A stretch of 6,925 nt of DNA from Azonexus sp. (GCA_031274715.1 JAISPT010000021.1:1-6925); one strand, 5' to 3'; shown: positions 1-6,542, numbered from the stretch's first letter. The notes: a model not told the origin generated them from the letters alone. Program-made: numbers and translations.

Positions 1-704
1 TTGCACATGGCGCCCGGCATCGACAGATTGGACTGGAAGGCGGAAATGGCAACCAACTGCTTGTCGTCGTACTTCTTGATGATCTTCACCATGTCCGGGT
101 TGGCGTTGCGGCGCTTGCCATCCCGGATATCGGTCATCTGGCGCAGCAGATACTTGTAGTGCTGGCCGGCAATGACCGGATAGAACTTTTCCTTGTTGCC
201 TTCGCCGTTGACGCCGTGGCATTCCTTGCATTCGTTCTCGTACAGGTCTTTGCCCTTGGCGATTTGCAGGGAGGCGTCCGCGCCTTCATATTTGCCGTGG
301 TTGGTAGGGATGCACAAACTCTGGATGTAGGTCGCGACGTCGGCCAGTTCCTGCGGATCGGTCAGCGTCTTGGCGAATGGATACATGGTCGGGTTGTCGC
401 GCAAGCCTTCGCGGATGTCGGCCATCTGCTTGATCAGCACCGTGGCGTGCTGGCCGGCAAGCTGCGGGAAGGTGCCGTCCGGCCGGCCAGCGCCTGAAGG
501 CAGGTGGCAGGCGCCGCAGACTTCATAGGCTTCCTCGCCGTTCTTGATATCGCCCTTCTTTTTCAGGGCTTCGATCTTTTCGCCTTCCTGGGCGTTCCAC
601 TGATAGCCTTGCGCTTCGATGCCGGATTTCTTCGGCGCCGGCGCCTGGGCCGGGGCCAGGGAACTGCCGAGCATTGCGGCGGTCAGGACGATGAGCTTTT
701 TCAT
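1..704 (-). CDS. Diheme c-type cytochrome, exported (3' end beyond window)
   Basis: Periplasmic electron-transfer protein, probably feeding electrons to the N2O reductase encoded upstream. 234 residues are visible and the frame is still open at the left edge. The N-terminus (MKKLIVLTAAMLGSSLAPAQA) is a Sec signal peptide with likely cleavage near residue 21. Two heme c motifs are seen: CGACH (residues 63-67) and CKECH (159-163). Each is followed by an AGQH element and a likely axial Met (NPTM, M107; NPDM, M205). This two-domain, repeated layout resembles the cytochrome c4/c553 class. The start is supported by AGGAAGG just upstream of the ATG. It lies 84 bases downstream of the monoheme cytochrome gene on the same strand, so cotranscription is likely. 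The two heme domains probably arose by duplication. The exact partner is inferred from gene order only. A C-terminal extension or third domain cannot be excluded because the stop is not in view. Confidence 0.92.
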   Translation of the reverse strand, partial: MKKLIVLTAAMLGSSLAPAQAPAPKKSGIEAQGYQWNAQEGEKIEALKKKGDIKNGEEAYEVCGACHLPSGAGRPDGTFPQLAGQHATVLIKQMADIREGLRDNPTMYPFAKTLTDPQELADVATYIQSLCIPTNHGKYEGADASLQIAKGKDLYENECKECHGVNGEGNKEKFYPVIAGQHYKYLLRQMTDIRDGKRRNANPDMVKIIKKYDDKQLVAISAFQSNLSMPGAMC

Positions 705-788
705 GGTTTGCCTTCCTTTTGGGAGTGACTACTGGATCGCGTTCGGGGCAGCATGCAAACTGCTTTTGGCTATTGATCGGAATGCCGG

Positions 789-1103
789 TTAAGGCTTCAG
801 TTTGGAAAGATAGTCGGCGAGAGCTTTGATTTCCTCGTCATTGACCAGCGTCATGACGGCTTTCATCGCAGCGGTGTTGCCATTGGCGCGCGCACCGCTT
901 TTGATGTCGTGCATTTGCGCCTCGGCGTACTTGGCGTTTTGCCCGGCAATCTTGGGATATTCGGGCAGGATCGGCGTTTTGGCGTCCTTGCCGTGGCACG
1001 ACCAGCAGGTCTTGTCCTTGAAAAGCGCGGCGCTATCGGCGGCAAAGACCGGCATGGCGGCAAGCGCCATGAACGTCGCGAGGATCAGCGGCTGGGGTTT
1101 CAT
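789..1103 (-). CDS. Small monoheme cytochrome c (c553/c5-like), exported
   Basis: Soluble periplasmic electron carrier of 104 residues, complete. Residues 1-21 (MKPQPLILATFMALAAMPVFA) form a Sec signal peptide, leaving a mature protein of about 83 residues, typical of class I monoheme cytochromes. The heme c motif is CWSCH (33-37), with H37 the proximal ligand; the distal Met is M80 or M84 in the AAMKAVM stretch before the C-terminal helix (NDEEIKALADYLSKL). The start is supported by AAGGAGAG a few bases upstream of the ATG. It sits between nosZ and the diheme cytochrome gene, all in the same direction. Clade II nos clusters commonly carry small c-type cytochromes (called NosC1/NosC2 in Wolinella) thought to donate electrons to NosZ. 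That role is inferred here from position; I do not claim orthology. Confidence 0.93.
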   Translation of the reverse strand: MKPQPLILATFMALAAMPVFAADSAALFKDKTCWSCHGKDAKTPILPEYPKIAGQNAKYAEAQMHDIKSGARANGNTAAMKAVMTLVNDEEIKALADYLSKLKP

Positions 1104-1120
1104 TTTCTCTCCTTGAGATC

Positions 1121-1145
1121 AAAAGAACGGGCAGGCTTGTGCCCG
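1121..1145 (-). terminator. Terminator-like hairpin between nosZ and the cytochrome gene
   Basis: Read on the minus strand, a perfect 6-bp stem CGGGCA / TGCCCG encloses the 6-base loop CAAGCC and is followed at once by TTCTTTT. A GC-rich stem plus T-rich tail is the form of a Rho-independent terminator. It lies 34 bases past the nosZ stop and before the ribosome binding site of the monoheme cytochrome. The stem is short and the T tract is interrupted, so partial termination or 3'-end protection of the nosZ message is more likely than a complete stop. Confidence 0.55.
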
Positions 1146-1178
1146 CCCGCCGTATTGCTCATGCGCGTTCAGCTTGCC

Positions 1179-3470
1179 TCACTTGATCTTTTTCGCGCCG
1201 TTCTGTTCCAGGAAAGTCTTGGCGCGCAAGCCAAGGTCGGCGGTCTTGACCTGGTATTGCCAGACTTGTTCGGCCCAGAGGCAGGCGTTTTCCCAGTCCT
1301 TCTTGGCGGCGGCGGCTTCATGCTTGGCCTTGACGTCGGCGATCTTGCCGGCTTGGTCGAAGGCGTCTTCAACCATGGCGGCTGCTTCCGGGAAGTCCTT
1401 GTAGTTGGTGCTGCTGATATAGGCCACCACGGAATCGATCACCGCCTGCGTGTCGGCAATCTTCTTCAACTGCTTCTTGTAGTCCTCTTCGGTGTAGGAC
1501 TGCTTGGCCATTGCGGTCTTGGTCGGCTTCCAGCCCTTGGGCTTGACCAGCAGGTAGCCTTGCATTTCGAGGTGCAGCGCGGAGCAGAACTCGGTGCAGT
1601 AGTACGGATAGACGCCTTCTTTGTCAGCCTTGAATTTCACCGTGATGGTCTTGCCCGGCTCCAGGGAAGCATGGACGTTGTAGGTCGATACCGTGAAACC
1701 GTGGGTTTCGTCCTCGGCCCGTTCGAGGTTGGTCAGATGAATGGTGACTTCGTCGCCGACCTCTGCCTCGATGGTTTCCGGCGTGAAGTGCGAGCGGATC
1801 GCGGTGCCGAACACTTCAAGTTTGTTGCCCTTGCGATCGGTGTGCTCTTCGCCGGCGCGCACGGCGCCCGGACTCGGCTTGTCGGTGCGGCTGTTGGTGC
1901 CGACCTTGTAACGAACGCCCGGCTTGAGCTTGTCGGCCGCGATCGCCACCGCGTAGTGCGGCTCGCCCAGCGGCAACGGCATGTCGTACAAGAGTTGCAT
2001 CTTGTCGTTGCTGATGTCGATCAACTGGTGGTTCTGCGGGTGCAGCGGGCCAACCGGGTTGAAGCGGTCAATCGCCAGCTTGTTCAAGGCGACCAGGTAA
2101 TGGCCCTTGGGATCCATGGAATCGCCTTCCATGGTCATCAGGTGGCCGATGTTGTAGTGCACGGAAATCTTGTCGAGCACCTTGCCTTCGCAGTAGTTCC
2201 ACTTGGCGACCTGGCTGTCGACATAAAGCGAGGTGTAGGCAATGCAAGGCTTGGAGTCGTACTGCGTATGCAGCGGGCCGAGGCCGAGCGACACCTGGGT
2301 ATGCAGCGCATCCTGCATGTTGATGACCGGAATGCCATACGGATCCTTGGACTCGAATTTGCCGACCTTGATGGCCGCCATGATTTTCTCGAAGGAGAAC
2401 ACCGAGACGTGCGTATCGAGCTTGCCGGAGACGATCATGTACTTGCCGTCCGGAGTGACGTCAACGCCGTGCGGCGACTTCGCTTCCGGGACCAGGAACA
2501 GGATGCCTTCCTTGACGGCGGTATCCATCATGATCACGTCGTGACCGTTGATCTTCCTGGTCTTGCCCTGCTTGAACAACTCGACGGCTTTTTTCCAGTT
2601 GATCACATGCAGATAGTCGGTGTCCTTGGCCGAACAACCGGCTTCATAGGGCGGCCGGCCTTTCTCGATGCCGCCCACGTAGCGCTCGGAACAGAACGAG
2701 TTGGTGAAGGACCAGCCGTCGGATGGGCCTTTGCCGAAGTCGGAAAGGTCCTGGCTATAGGGCGGCAGTTCGATCGAGAAGGACTGCTTCGGATCGATGC
2801 GGCCTTCCTCGCGGTTGAACTTCCAGTAGGTGACGCCGCCACGGTACTTGTCGTTGAATTCTTCCAGGGGATGGAACTTATTGTTCTCCAGCGGGGCCGC
2901 ATACTGGGCCGCCTCGATGACGTAGTCGGTGTTCGGGCTGACGAAAGCGCCGCCGTGCTCCGACTTGAAGATCGGGTTGACCACGATCTGCTTGGTTTCA
3001 AAGTCACGCAGATCGATTACCGCCAGGCGCGGATTGGCCTTGTCGTTGATGAACAGGAACTGGCCGTCGTACTTGCCGTCCGTTTCGGAGATGGCCGGGT
3101 GGTGCGTGTCGCCCCAGGTGATGTCTTTGCCGCCGATCCTGCCGCCGGCCAGCACCGCCTTCGATTCCTCGTCAAAGCCGTAACCCTGCCAGGGTTCTGG
3201 TGTGAACACCCCAATGTACTTGAGGATACGCATGGAAGGAATGCCGTAGACGATGACCTGTCCCGATTGGCCGCCGGAGCTGAAGGCCAGGAACTCATCG
3301 CGCTTGCCGGTTGGCACGTAGGTCTTGGCTGCCGCCAGCACGTCCTGCTGCGACAGGTTCCTGCGCTTCATGACATCTTGCAGGGATTCCGCACCCCAAC
3401 TGGCCGCTGCAACAAGCCCCAAACCCGCCGCCAGCAACAGCGGACCGGCCCTCAACTCGAGTCTTTTCAT
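1179..3470 (-). CDS. nosZ: Nitrous-oxide reductase, Sec-dependent clade II type
   Basis: Multicopper periplasmic enzyme reducing N2O to N2 and water, the last step of denitrification. 763 residues. The N-terminus (residues 1-27) is a Sec signal peptide ending near SWGA, without the twin-arginine motif of clade I NosZ. The seven-bladed propeller carries the CuZ histidines: DTHHP (H123, H124), SEHGG (H172), SPHG (H334), GPLHT (probably H401), IGHLM (H443) and GEPHY (H505). The C-terminal cupredoxin domain carries CuA: H590 (ETHGF) and C625, C629, H633, M636 in YYCTEFCSALHLEM. The Trp usual between the two Cys in clade I is Glu here, as I recall for clade II; that position binds through its backbone carbonyl. 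Residues 650-763 are an extra, apparently helical extension with no CxxCH, unlike the heme-bearing tail of Wolinella NosZ. The ATG is preceded by AGGAG. Downstream lie two cytochromes; upstream lies a two-component system. Confidence 0.98.
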   Translation of the reverse strand: MKRLELRAGPLLLAAGLGLVAAASWGAESLQDVMKRRNLSQQDVLAAAKTYVPTGKRDEFLAFSSGGQSGQVIVYGIPSMRILKYIGVFTPEPWQGYGFDEESKAVLAGGRIGGKDITWGDTHHPAISETDGKYDGQFLFINDKANPRLAVIDLRDFETKQIVVNPIFKSEHGGAFVSPNTDYVIEAAQYAAPLENNKFHPLEEFNDKYRGGVTYWKFNREEGRIDPKQSFSIELPPYSQDLSDFGKGPSDGWSFTNSFCSERYVGGIEKGRPPYEAGCSAKDTDYLHVINWKKAVELFKQGKTRKINGHDVIMMDTAVKEGILFLVPEAKSPHGVDVTPDGKYMIVSGKLDTHVSVFSFEKIMAAIKVGKFESKDPYGIPVINMQDALHTQVSLGLGPLHTQYDSKPCIAYTSLYVDSQVAKWNYCEGKVLDKISVHYNIGHLMTMEGDSMDPKGHYLVALNKLAIDRFNPVGPLHPQNHQLIDISNDKMQLLYDMPLPLGEPHYAVAIAADKLKPGVRYKVGTNSRTDKPSPGAVRAGEEHTDRKGNKLEVFGTAIRSHFTPETIEAEVGDEVTIHLTNLERAEDETHGFTVSTYNVHASLEPGKTITVKFKADKEGVYPYYCTEFCSALHLEMQGYLLVKPKGWKPTKTAMAKQSYTEEDYKKQLKKIADTQAVIDSVVAYISSTNYKDFPEAAAMVEDAFDQAGKIADVKAKHEAAAAKKDWENACLWAEQVWQYQVKTADLGLRAKTFLEQNGAKKIK

Positions 3471-3499
3471 TTCTGGCTCCTGTCGTCAAATGCAACTGT

Positions 3500-3524
3500 G
3501 CAGGAGCGCTTGCCGGGCTCCTGC
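3500..3524 (-). repeat. 8-bp perfect inverted repeat in the nosZ leader
   Basis: GCAGGAGC and GCTCCTGC pair perfectly around a 9-base spacer. The stem ends about 30 bases before the nosZ ATG and upstream of its AGGAG ribosome binding site. If the transcription start lies further upstream, this forms a stable hairpin in the 5' untranslated leader that could protect the message or affect its translation. No T tract follows it in the nosZ direction, so it does not look like a terminator. Its function is unknown. Confidence 0.5.
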
Positions 3525-3527
3525 TCG

Positions 3528-3571
3528 CTGTGGCACTCGGTTAATACGACCGAATGCCGCATGAGCCACAG
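3528..3571. repeat. Nested dyads upstream of nosZ
   Basis: An outer inverted repeat, CTGTGGC (3528-3534) with GCCACAG (3565-3571), encloses an inner one, TCGGT (3537-3541) with ACCGA (3549-3553), around TAATACG. On the minus strand the inner spacer region contains TATTAA, a weak match to a -10 box with no convincing -35. The nested symmetry 60-100 bases before the nosZ start fits a promoter/operator region or a leader structure. I found no TTGAT-N4-ATCAA (FNR/Dnr-type) site here. Confidence 0.4.
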
Positions 3572-3584
3572 TATGGTTGCGGAG

Positions 3585-3612
3585 CAAAAAAGAAGCCAGC
3601 CGGTGACGGCTG
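3585..3612 (-). terminator. Intrinsic terminator of the kinase/regulator operon
   Basis: On the minus strand the stem CAGCCG / CGGCTG closes a TCAC tetraloop and is followed by GCTTCTTTTTT. It lies about 50 bases past the TAG stop of the response regulator and about 115 bases before nosZ. This is a good Rho-independent terminator, and it implies that nosZ is transcribed mainly from its own promoter between this hairpin and base 3471. Confidence 0.8.
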
Positions 3613-3621
3613 ATTTGCACT

Positions 3622-3637
3622 ATAGGAAAATTCCTAT
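3622..3637. promoter_or_regulatory. 7-2-7 palindrome, candidate NarL-family regulator site
   Basis: ATAGGAA, two bases (AA), then TTCCTAT: perfect arms of 7 bases separated by 2. The NarL/NarP family of E. coli binds paired heptamers (TACYYMT) spaced 7-2-7, and a NarL-type regulator is encoded 28 bases away. TTCCTAT agrees with TACYYMT at 6 of 7 positions, but it is the right-hand arm, so the orientation is opposite to the classical site. The dyad sits about 150-165 bases before the nosZ start, upstream of the terminator. It could instead form a hairpin in the regulator's 3' untranslated RNA. Confidence 0.4.
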
Positions 3638-3638
3638 T

Positions 3639-3653
3639 CCACGAAATTCGTGG
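3639..3653. promoter_or_regulatory. Second palindrome adjoining the 7-2-7 dyad
   Basis: CCACGAA, one base (A), then TTCGTGG: perfect 7-base arms, one base away from the preceding dyad and 11 bases past the regulator's stop codon. Both dyads share the core GAA...TTC. In RNA it can form only a short stem (CCACG/CGTGG, 5-base loop). It has no T tract of its own. It is either a tandem operator or part of a structured 3' end; the sequence does not decide. Confidence 0.4.
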
Positions 3654-3664
3654 AGCTTGGCCGG

Positions 3665-4300
3665 CTAGTCGAGCAGGCTGTGCCGTATGGCGTACTGGAT
3701 CAGTGCAGCCGTGTTGGAAAAGCCCATCTTCTGCATGATGTGCGCCTTATGTGTGCTGACCGTCTTGACGCTGAGATTCAGGCGCTGGCCGATTTCAGTC
3801 AGGCCGAGACCGGCGGCGATGTCGCGGAATACCTCATACTCCCTGTCCGAAAGGTGGGTATGCGGCAAAACGGTGGTGTTACCGCTGACCACTTCCTGTG
3901 CCAACCGTTCCGCCACTGCTTGATTGATGTACAAGCCGCCGCCGGCCACTTTGCGAATGGCGGCTTCGAGTTGCGATTCGGCATTGTCTTTGCACAGGTA
4001 ACCGGCCGCCCCGGCGCGCAGGGTGCGTACCGCGAAAATGTCTTCCTTGTGCATGCTGAGAATCAGAATCGGCAGCCTGGGGCGTTCGGCCTTGAGTTGG
4101 CGGATCAGGTCGATACCGCTGCGGCCCGGCATGGACATGTCGAGCATGAGGAGATCGCAATCCACTTCGCGCACCAGCGCCACGGTTTCGCTGCCGTTGC
4201 TGGCTTCGCCGACGACAACGATGTCGGTTGCTTCGGAGAGCAGGTGCTTCAGACCGGCGCGCAGAATGGCATGGTCATCGGCGATGAGAATTCTGATCAC
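3665..4300 (-). CDS. NarL/FixJ-family response regulator
   Basis: Cytoplasmic transcription regulator, partner of the kinase encoded immediately upstream. 211 residues, the usual length for the family. The N-terminal receiver domain (about 1-118) has the acidic pair D8-D9, phosphoacceptor D54 in LMLDMSMPG, switch residue S82 and K104. The C-terminal LuxR-type helix-turn-helix runs from about 150 to 210 (LSDREYEVFRDIAAG, then IGQRLNLSVKTVSTHKAHIM). The start codon is GTG at 4300-4298; it overlaps the kinase TGA within the four bases GTGA, indicating translational coupling. A weak AGAGGGA lies upstream inside the kinase gene. An intrinsic terminator follows at 3612-3585. Because nosZ is the next gene, the N2O-reduction genes are the likely target; this is inference from position. 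All residues needed for phosphorylation are present. Confidence 0.96.
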   Translation of the reverse strand: MIRILIADDHAILRAGLKHLLSEATDIVVVGEASNGSETVALVREVDCDLLMLDMSMPGRSGIDLIRQLKAERPRLPILILSMHKEDIFAVRTLRAGAAGYLCKDNAESQLEAAIRKVAGGGLYINQAVAERLAQEVVSGNTTVLPHTHLSDREYEVFRDIAAGLGLTEIGQRLNLSVKTVSTHKAHIMQKMGFSNTAALIQYAIRHSLLD

Positions 4301-6153
4301 GTTTGTGTGTCCCTCTGCAAGGGCAGCCGGCAGGAAATGCGCGTGCCTTGTCCAGGGCGGCTACTGATGTCAAATGAGCCGCCGAGGATGGTAATGCGTT
4401 CACGCATACCCAGCAGACCGAAGGTTTTTTTGTTCTCGGCGGCGACGATGCCGCTGCCGTTGTCCGTCACCACCAGTTCGATGGCGCCATCCGTCTCGTC
4501 GAGCGTTATCGAGACTTCGCTGGCCTTGGCGTGGCGGGCGACATTGGTCAGCGCCTCCTGAACGATGCGGAAAACGGCCGTGGCGACTTTGCCGTCGAGG
4601 TCGAATTCCTCTCGATTCATGGCCAGACGGCAACGGATGCCGGTGCGTTGCTCGAATTGCGTGACATGGTGCTCGACGGCCGCCGCCAGGCCGAGGCTGT
4701 CGAGCATTGCCGGGCGCAAGTCCTCGGAAATCCGGCGCAGCGAGACAATACTTTGTTCGACGACGCTGAAGGCAGCCGCGACCCGGCCAGCCGCTGGCGA
4801 GCCCAGGCTGTCGCATTTGCCGCGCAGCCAGCCGAGGTCAAGCCGCAGCGCCGTCAATGCCTGGCCGAGTTCGTCGTGCAATTCGCGGGCGATGCGCGTG
4901 CGCTCTTCCTCGCGCAGGGTTTGCAGGAAAGTTGCCAATTCGCGCAGGCGCGCTTCCGAGGCTTGCAGGCGCTGTTGATGCTTGAGCAACTCCTCCTCAT
5001 TGCGCTTGCGTTCGGTGATGTCGGAGAAAATGGAAATGAAGCGCCGGATCGCACCGTCGGGACCGCGCAAAGCCTGAATGGAAATTTCCTCCGGAAAAAT
5101 TTCACCGGTCTTGCGCTTGTTCCAGATTTCGCCGCGCCAATGACCCCGCTGCGTTAGTTGGCGCCAGAACTCCTCATAGAAACCCCTGTCGTGGCGTCCG
5201 GACTGGAGCAGTCGCGGATTTTTGCCGATCACCTCGTCGCGGCGGTAGCCGTAGATTCGGCAGAAGGCGTTATTCACCCAGATGATCTCGCTGTGGGCGT
5301 TGGTGATGATCGCCCCCTCGGCCATGGCGGCGAAGGCCGTTTCGTTTTCGCGGCGCTCCTCCTCCTGGCGGGTTTGTTCCTGAGCCCGCCGGCTGGCAAC
5401 AAGCCAGACGAAGCTGATCGTCGCCAGCCCCATCAACCAGATGCCGAAATGCCAGTACTGAATGGTGCGCCAGGTCGGCTCCTGCGCTGTCCGGTAGGCG
5501 TTGAGGTCAACCGATATGGCGGCCGCGCCGCGCAGGCCGCCGATCGGCACCAGTGTGTCGCGATGGCATTCGAGGCATTCCTTTTCCATGCGCATCGGGA
5601 TCATCACGCGGGAAAGACCGTGCCCGCCCTTGCTGGGAACGGCTTCCGAAATCATCTCGCCCCCGTTTTTGAGCGCGTCGAGCGCCTTGACTTCCCATTC
5701 GTCGGGCGCATTCGCCAGGTTGCGCAACTGCTGAGAGGTCAGGCGCTCGCGGATGCCATATTCCTTCTGGCTGATTTCCTGAATCGCCAGCAACAGATGC
5801 ATCGGCGTCAGGGTGACGAGCTTCATGGATTCGCCATTGCTGCGCAATCCGGTGATGATCTCCTGCTCGCCGAAAGTCTCCAGTTGCCGCACCTTGTCGT
5901 CCTTGATGTAGACGCCGCCGACATAGGAAGCCCATTTCCGGATCGCCATGTCTTTGCGCAAATTGGTGATCGCGTCGAGCTTGGCCAGGGATTCGGCGGT
6001 GCGATTGAGCTGCTCGCGCTGGAGCCACAGCGAAACCAGCACCAGCAGCGACCAGGCAATCGCGCTCAGGATGAACAAAATGCCGCTGATCGGGCGGCGG
6101 CCGGACACTTCCGGCGGAGCGGCTGTTGCGGTACTGCGTTGCCAAGGGAGCAT
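4297..6153 (-). CDS. Sensor histidine kinase with periplasmic heme-c domain, PAS and HisKA_3
   Basis: Inner-membrane sensor kinase of 618 residues that phosphorylates the adjacent regulator. Domain order: TM1 (about 22-44); periplasmic region (about 45-235) resembling the DUF3365/Tll0287-like sensor class, with a heme c attachment motif CLECH at 193-197; TM2 (about 236-253); a short polar helix; PAS (about 268-335) with PAC (about 340-385); coiled coil (about 386-420); HisKA_3 dimerisation domain with H426 in ARELHDELGQA; HATPase with N537 in QEALTN, DNGSG (564-568) and GLLGM (579-583). This is the NarX/DegS-type kinase core that pairs with NarL-family regulators. The heme suggests sensing of redox potential or of a gas such as NO or O2; the actual signal is not visible. 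The ATG is preceded by GAGGAGG. The kinase core is intact. The family assignment of the periplasmic region is by recognition of the pattern, not by a search. Confidence 0.93.
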   Translation of the reverse strand: MLPWQRSTATAAPPEVSGRRPISGILFILSAIAWSLLVLVSLWLQREQLNRTAESLAKLDAITNLRKDMAIRKWASYVGGVYIKDDKVRQLETFGEQEIITGLRSNGESMKLVTLTPMHLLLAIQEISQKEYGIRERLTSQQLRNLANAPDEWEVKALDALKNGGEMISEAVPSKGGHGLSRVMIPMRMEKECLECHRDTLVPIGGLRGAAAISVDLNAYRTAQEPTWRTIQYWHFGIWLMGLATISFVWLVASRRAQEQTRQEEERRENETAFAAMAEGAIITNAHSEIIWVNNAFCRIYGYRRDEVIGKNPRLLQSGRHDRGFYEEFWRQLTQRGHWRGEIWNKRKTGEIFPEEISIQALRGPDGAIRRFISIFSDITERKRNEEELLKHQQRLQASEARLRELATFLQTLREEERTRIARELHDELGQALTALRLDLGWLRGKCDSLGSPAAGRVAAAFSVVEQSIVSLRRISEDLRPAMLDSLGLAAAVEHHVTQFEQRTGIRCRLAMNREEFDLDGKVATAVFRIVQEALTNVARHAKASEVSITLDETDGAIELVVTDNGSGIVAAENKKTFGLLGMRERITILGGSFDISSRPGQGTRISCRLPLQRDTQT

Positions 6154-6361
6154 GACCCTCCTCGTGTTTTCGTGAGATGCCCGCTGCGGTCGCTTTTCGC
6201 TTTCGGCGATCCAAAGTCCGACAGGCTCCCTTAGCTTACTTCCTCCTTGGCAAGGGGGAAGGCTGGCGCGGGGATGCTTACAAAAATGCCCGCATGTTCA
6301 CGTCGGCTTGGCAGGGGTTTTGTGGCGTTGGTTGCAATCACATCCACCTCCTTCACGTCCG

Positions 6362-6377
6362 CATTTGTATCCAAATG
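6362..6377. promoter_or_regulatory. 6-4-6 palindrome, candidate operator
   Basis: CATTTG, TATC, CAAATG: perfect 6-base arms around a 4-base spacer, roughly midway between the divergent kinase and PKS starts. The dimensions fit a dimeric regulator site. The arms do not match the FNR/Dnr half-site TTGAT, and no specific regulator can be named. Confidence 0.35.
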
Positions 6378-6395
6378 AAACGATGACTTTCGGCA

Positions 6396-6416
6396 CTGGT
6401 ACCGCGCCCGTACCAG
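6396..6416. repeat. 7-7-7 inverted repeat
   Basis: CTGGTAC and GTACCAG are perfect 7-base arms around CGCGCCC, 18 bases beyond the previous dyad. It could be an operator or an RNA hairpin in a leader for either direction. No T tract follows on either side, so it does not look like a terminator. Confidence 0.35.
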
Positions 6417-6484
6417 CGGCACAGTGCAGCCAGCAAGTGTGGGAAGTAGCAAGAGCATGTGGGGCGCGTCAGCTTGTCACCGTA

Positions 6485-6493
6485 CCCCCCCCC
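6485..6493. repeat. Nine-cytosine homopolymer upstream of the PKS gene
   Basis: An uninterrupted run of nine C lies about 50 bases before the PKS start codon, outside any coding region. Such runs can slip during replication and are also a common site of sequencing or assembly length error. Confidence 0.9.
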
Positions 6494-6542
6494 ATTGGAG
6501 TCTGGTTTCTCTGATTATTGATTTGTTCGGCATGGAGTCTCA

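Larger units (their letters stand above)
6154..6542. other. Divergent intergenic region between sensor kinase and PKS
   Basis: 389 bases without a convincing gene. It must hold the promoters for the minus-strand kinase operon and the plus-strand polyketide synthase. Seen here: the kinase ribosome binding site next to 6153, two perfect dyads (6362-6377 and 6396-6416), a nine-C run (6485-6493), and an AT-richer stretch (about 6503-6530) before the PKS ribosome binding site. I could not assign a good -35/-10 pair in either direction. TTGTCA (6474-6479) resembles a -35 but has no -10 at proper distance. Confidence 0.6.

Noticed and set aside
3583..3598. Sigma-54-like element TGGC...TTGCT with exact GG-N10-GC spacing on the minus strand, ahead of nosZ
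   Set aside because: It lies on the terminator's descending stem and T tract, which explain most of its bases. The nearby regulator is NarL-type without the AAA+ domain sigma-54 needs. Worth recalling only if a start is mapped near 3572.
3471..3664. FNR/Dnr box (TTGAT-N4-ATCAA type) upstream of nosZ
   Set aside because: Looked for on both strands; no acceptable match seen, only isolated TTGAC or TTTG fragments.
909..3668. A 919-codon open frame on the plus strand opposite nosZ and the monoheme cytochrome gene
   Set aside because: It is antisense to nosZ, which has full family motifs, a signal peptide and a ribosome binding site. The antisense product shows no recognisable domain and is explained by high-GC codon bias.
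3650..4561. Plus-strand open frame of 303 codons opposite the response regulator
   Set aside because: Shadow of the regulator and the kinase end; low-complexity antisense translation with no motifs.
5158..6234. Plus-strand open frame of 358 codons opposite the kinase
   Set aside because: Antisense to the kinase sensor region, which has clear domains on the minus strand.
6231..6458. Minus-strand 75-codon open frame in the divergent spacer, with a hydrophobic start
   Set aside because: No clear ribosome binding site or recognisable family, and it crosses both dyads of the spacer; probably chance.
6474..6518. TTGTCA with downstream GATTAT as a PKS promoter
   Set aside because: The spacing is about 33 bases instead of 16-18, so the two boxes cannot form one sigma-70 promoter.
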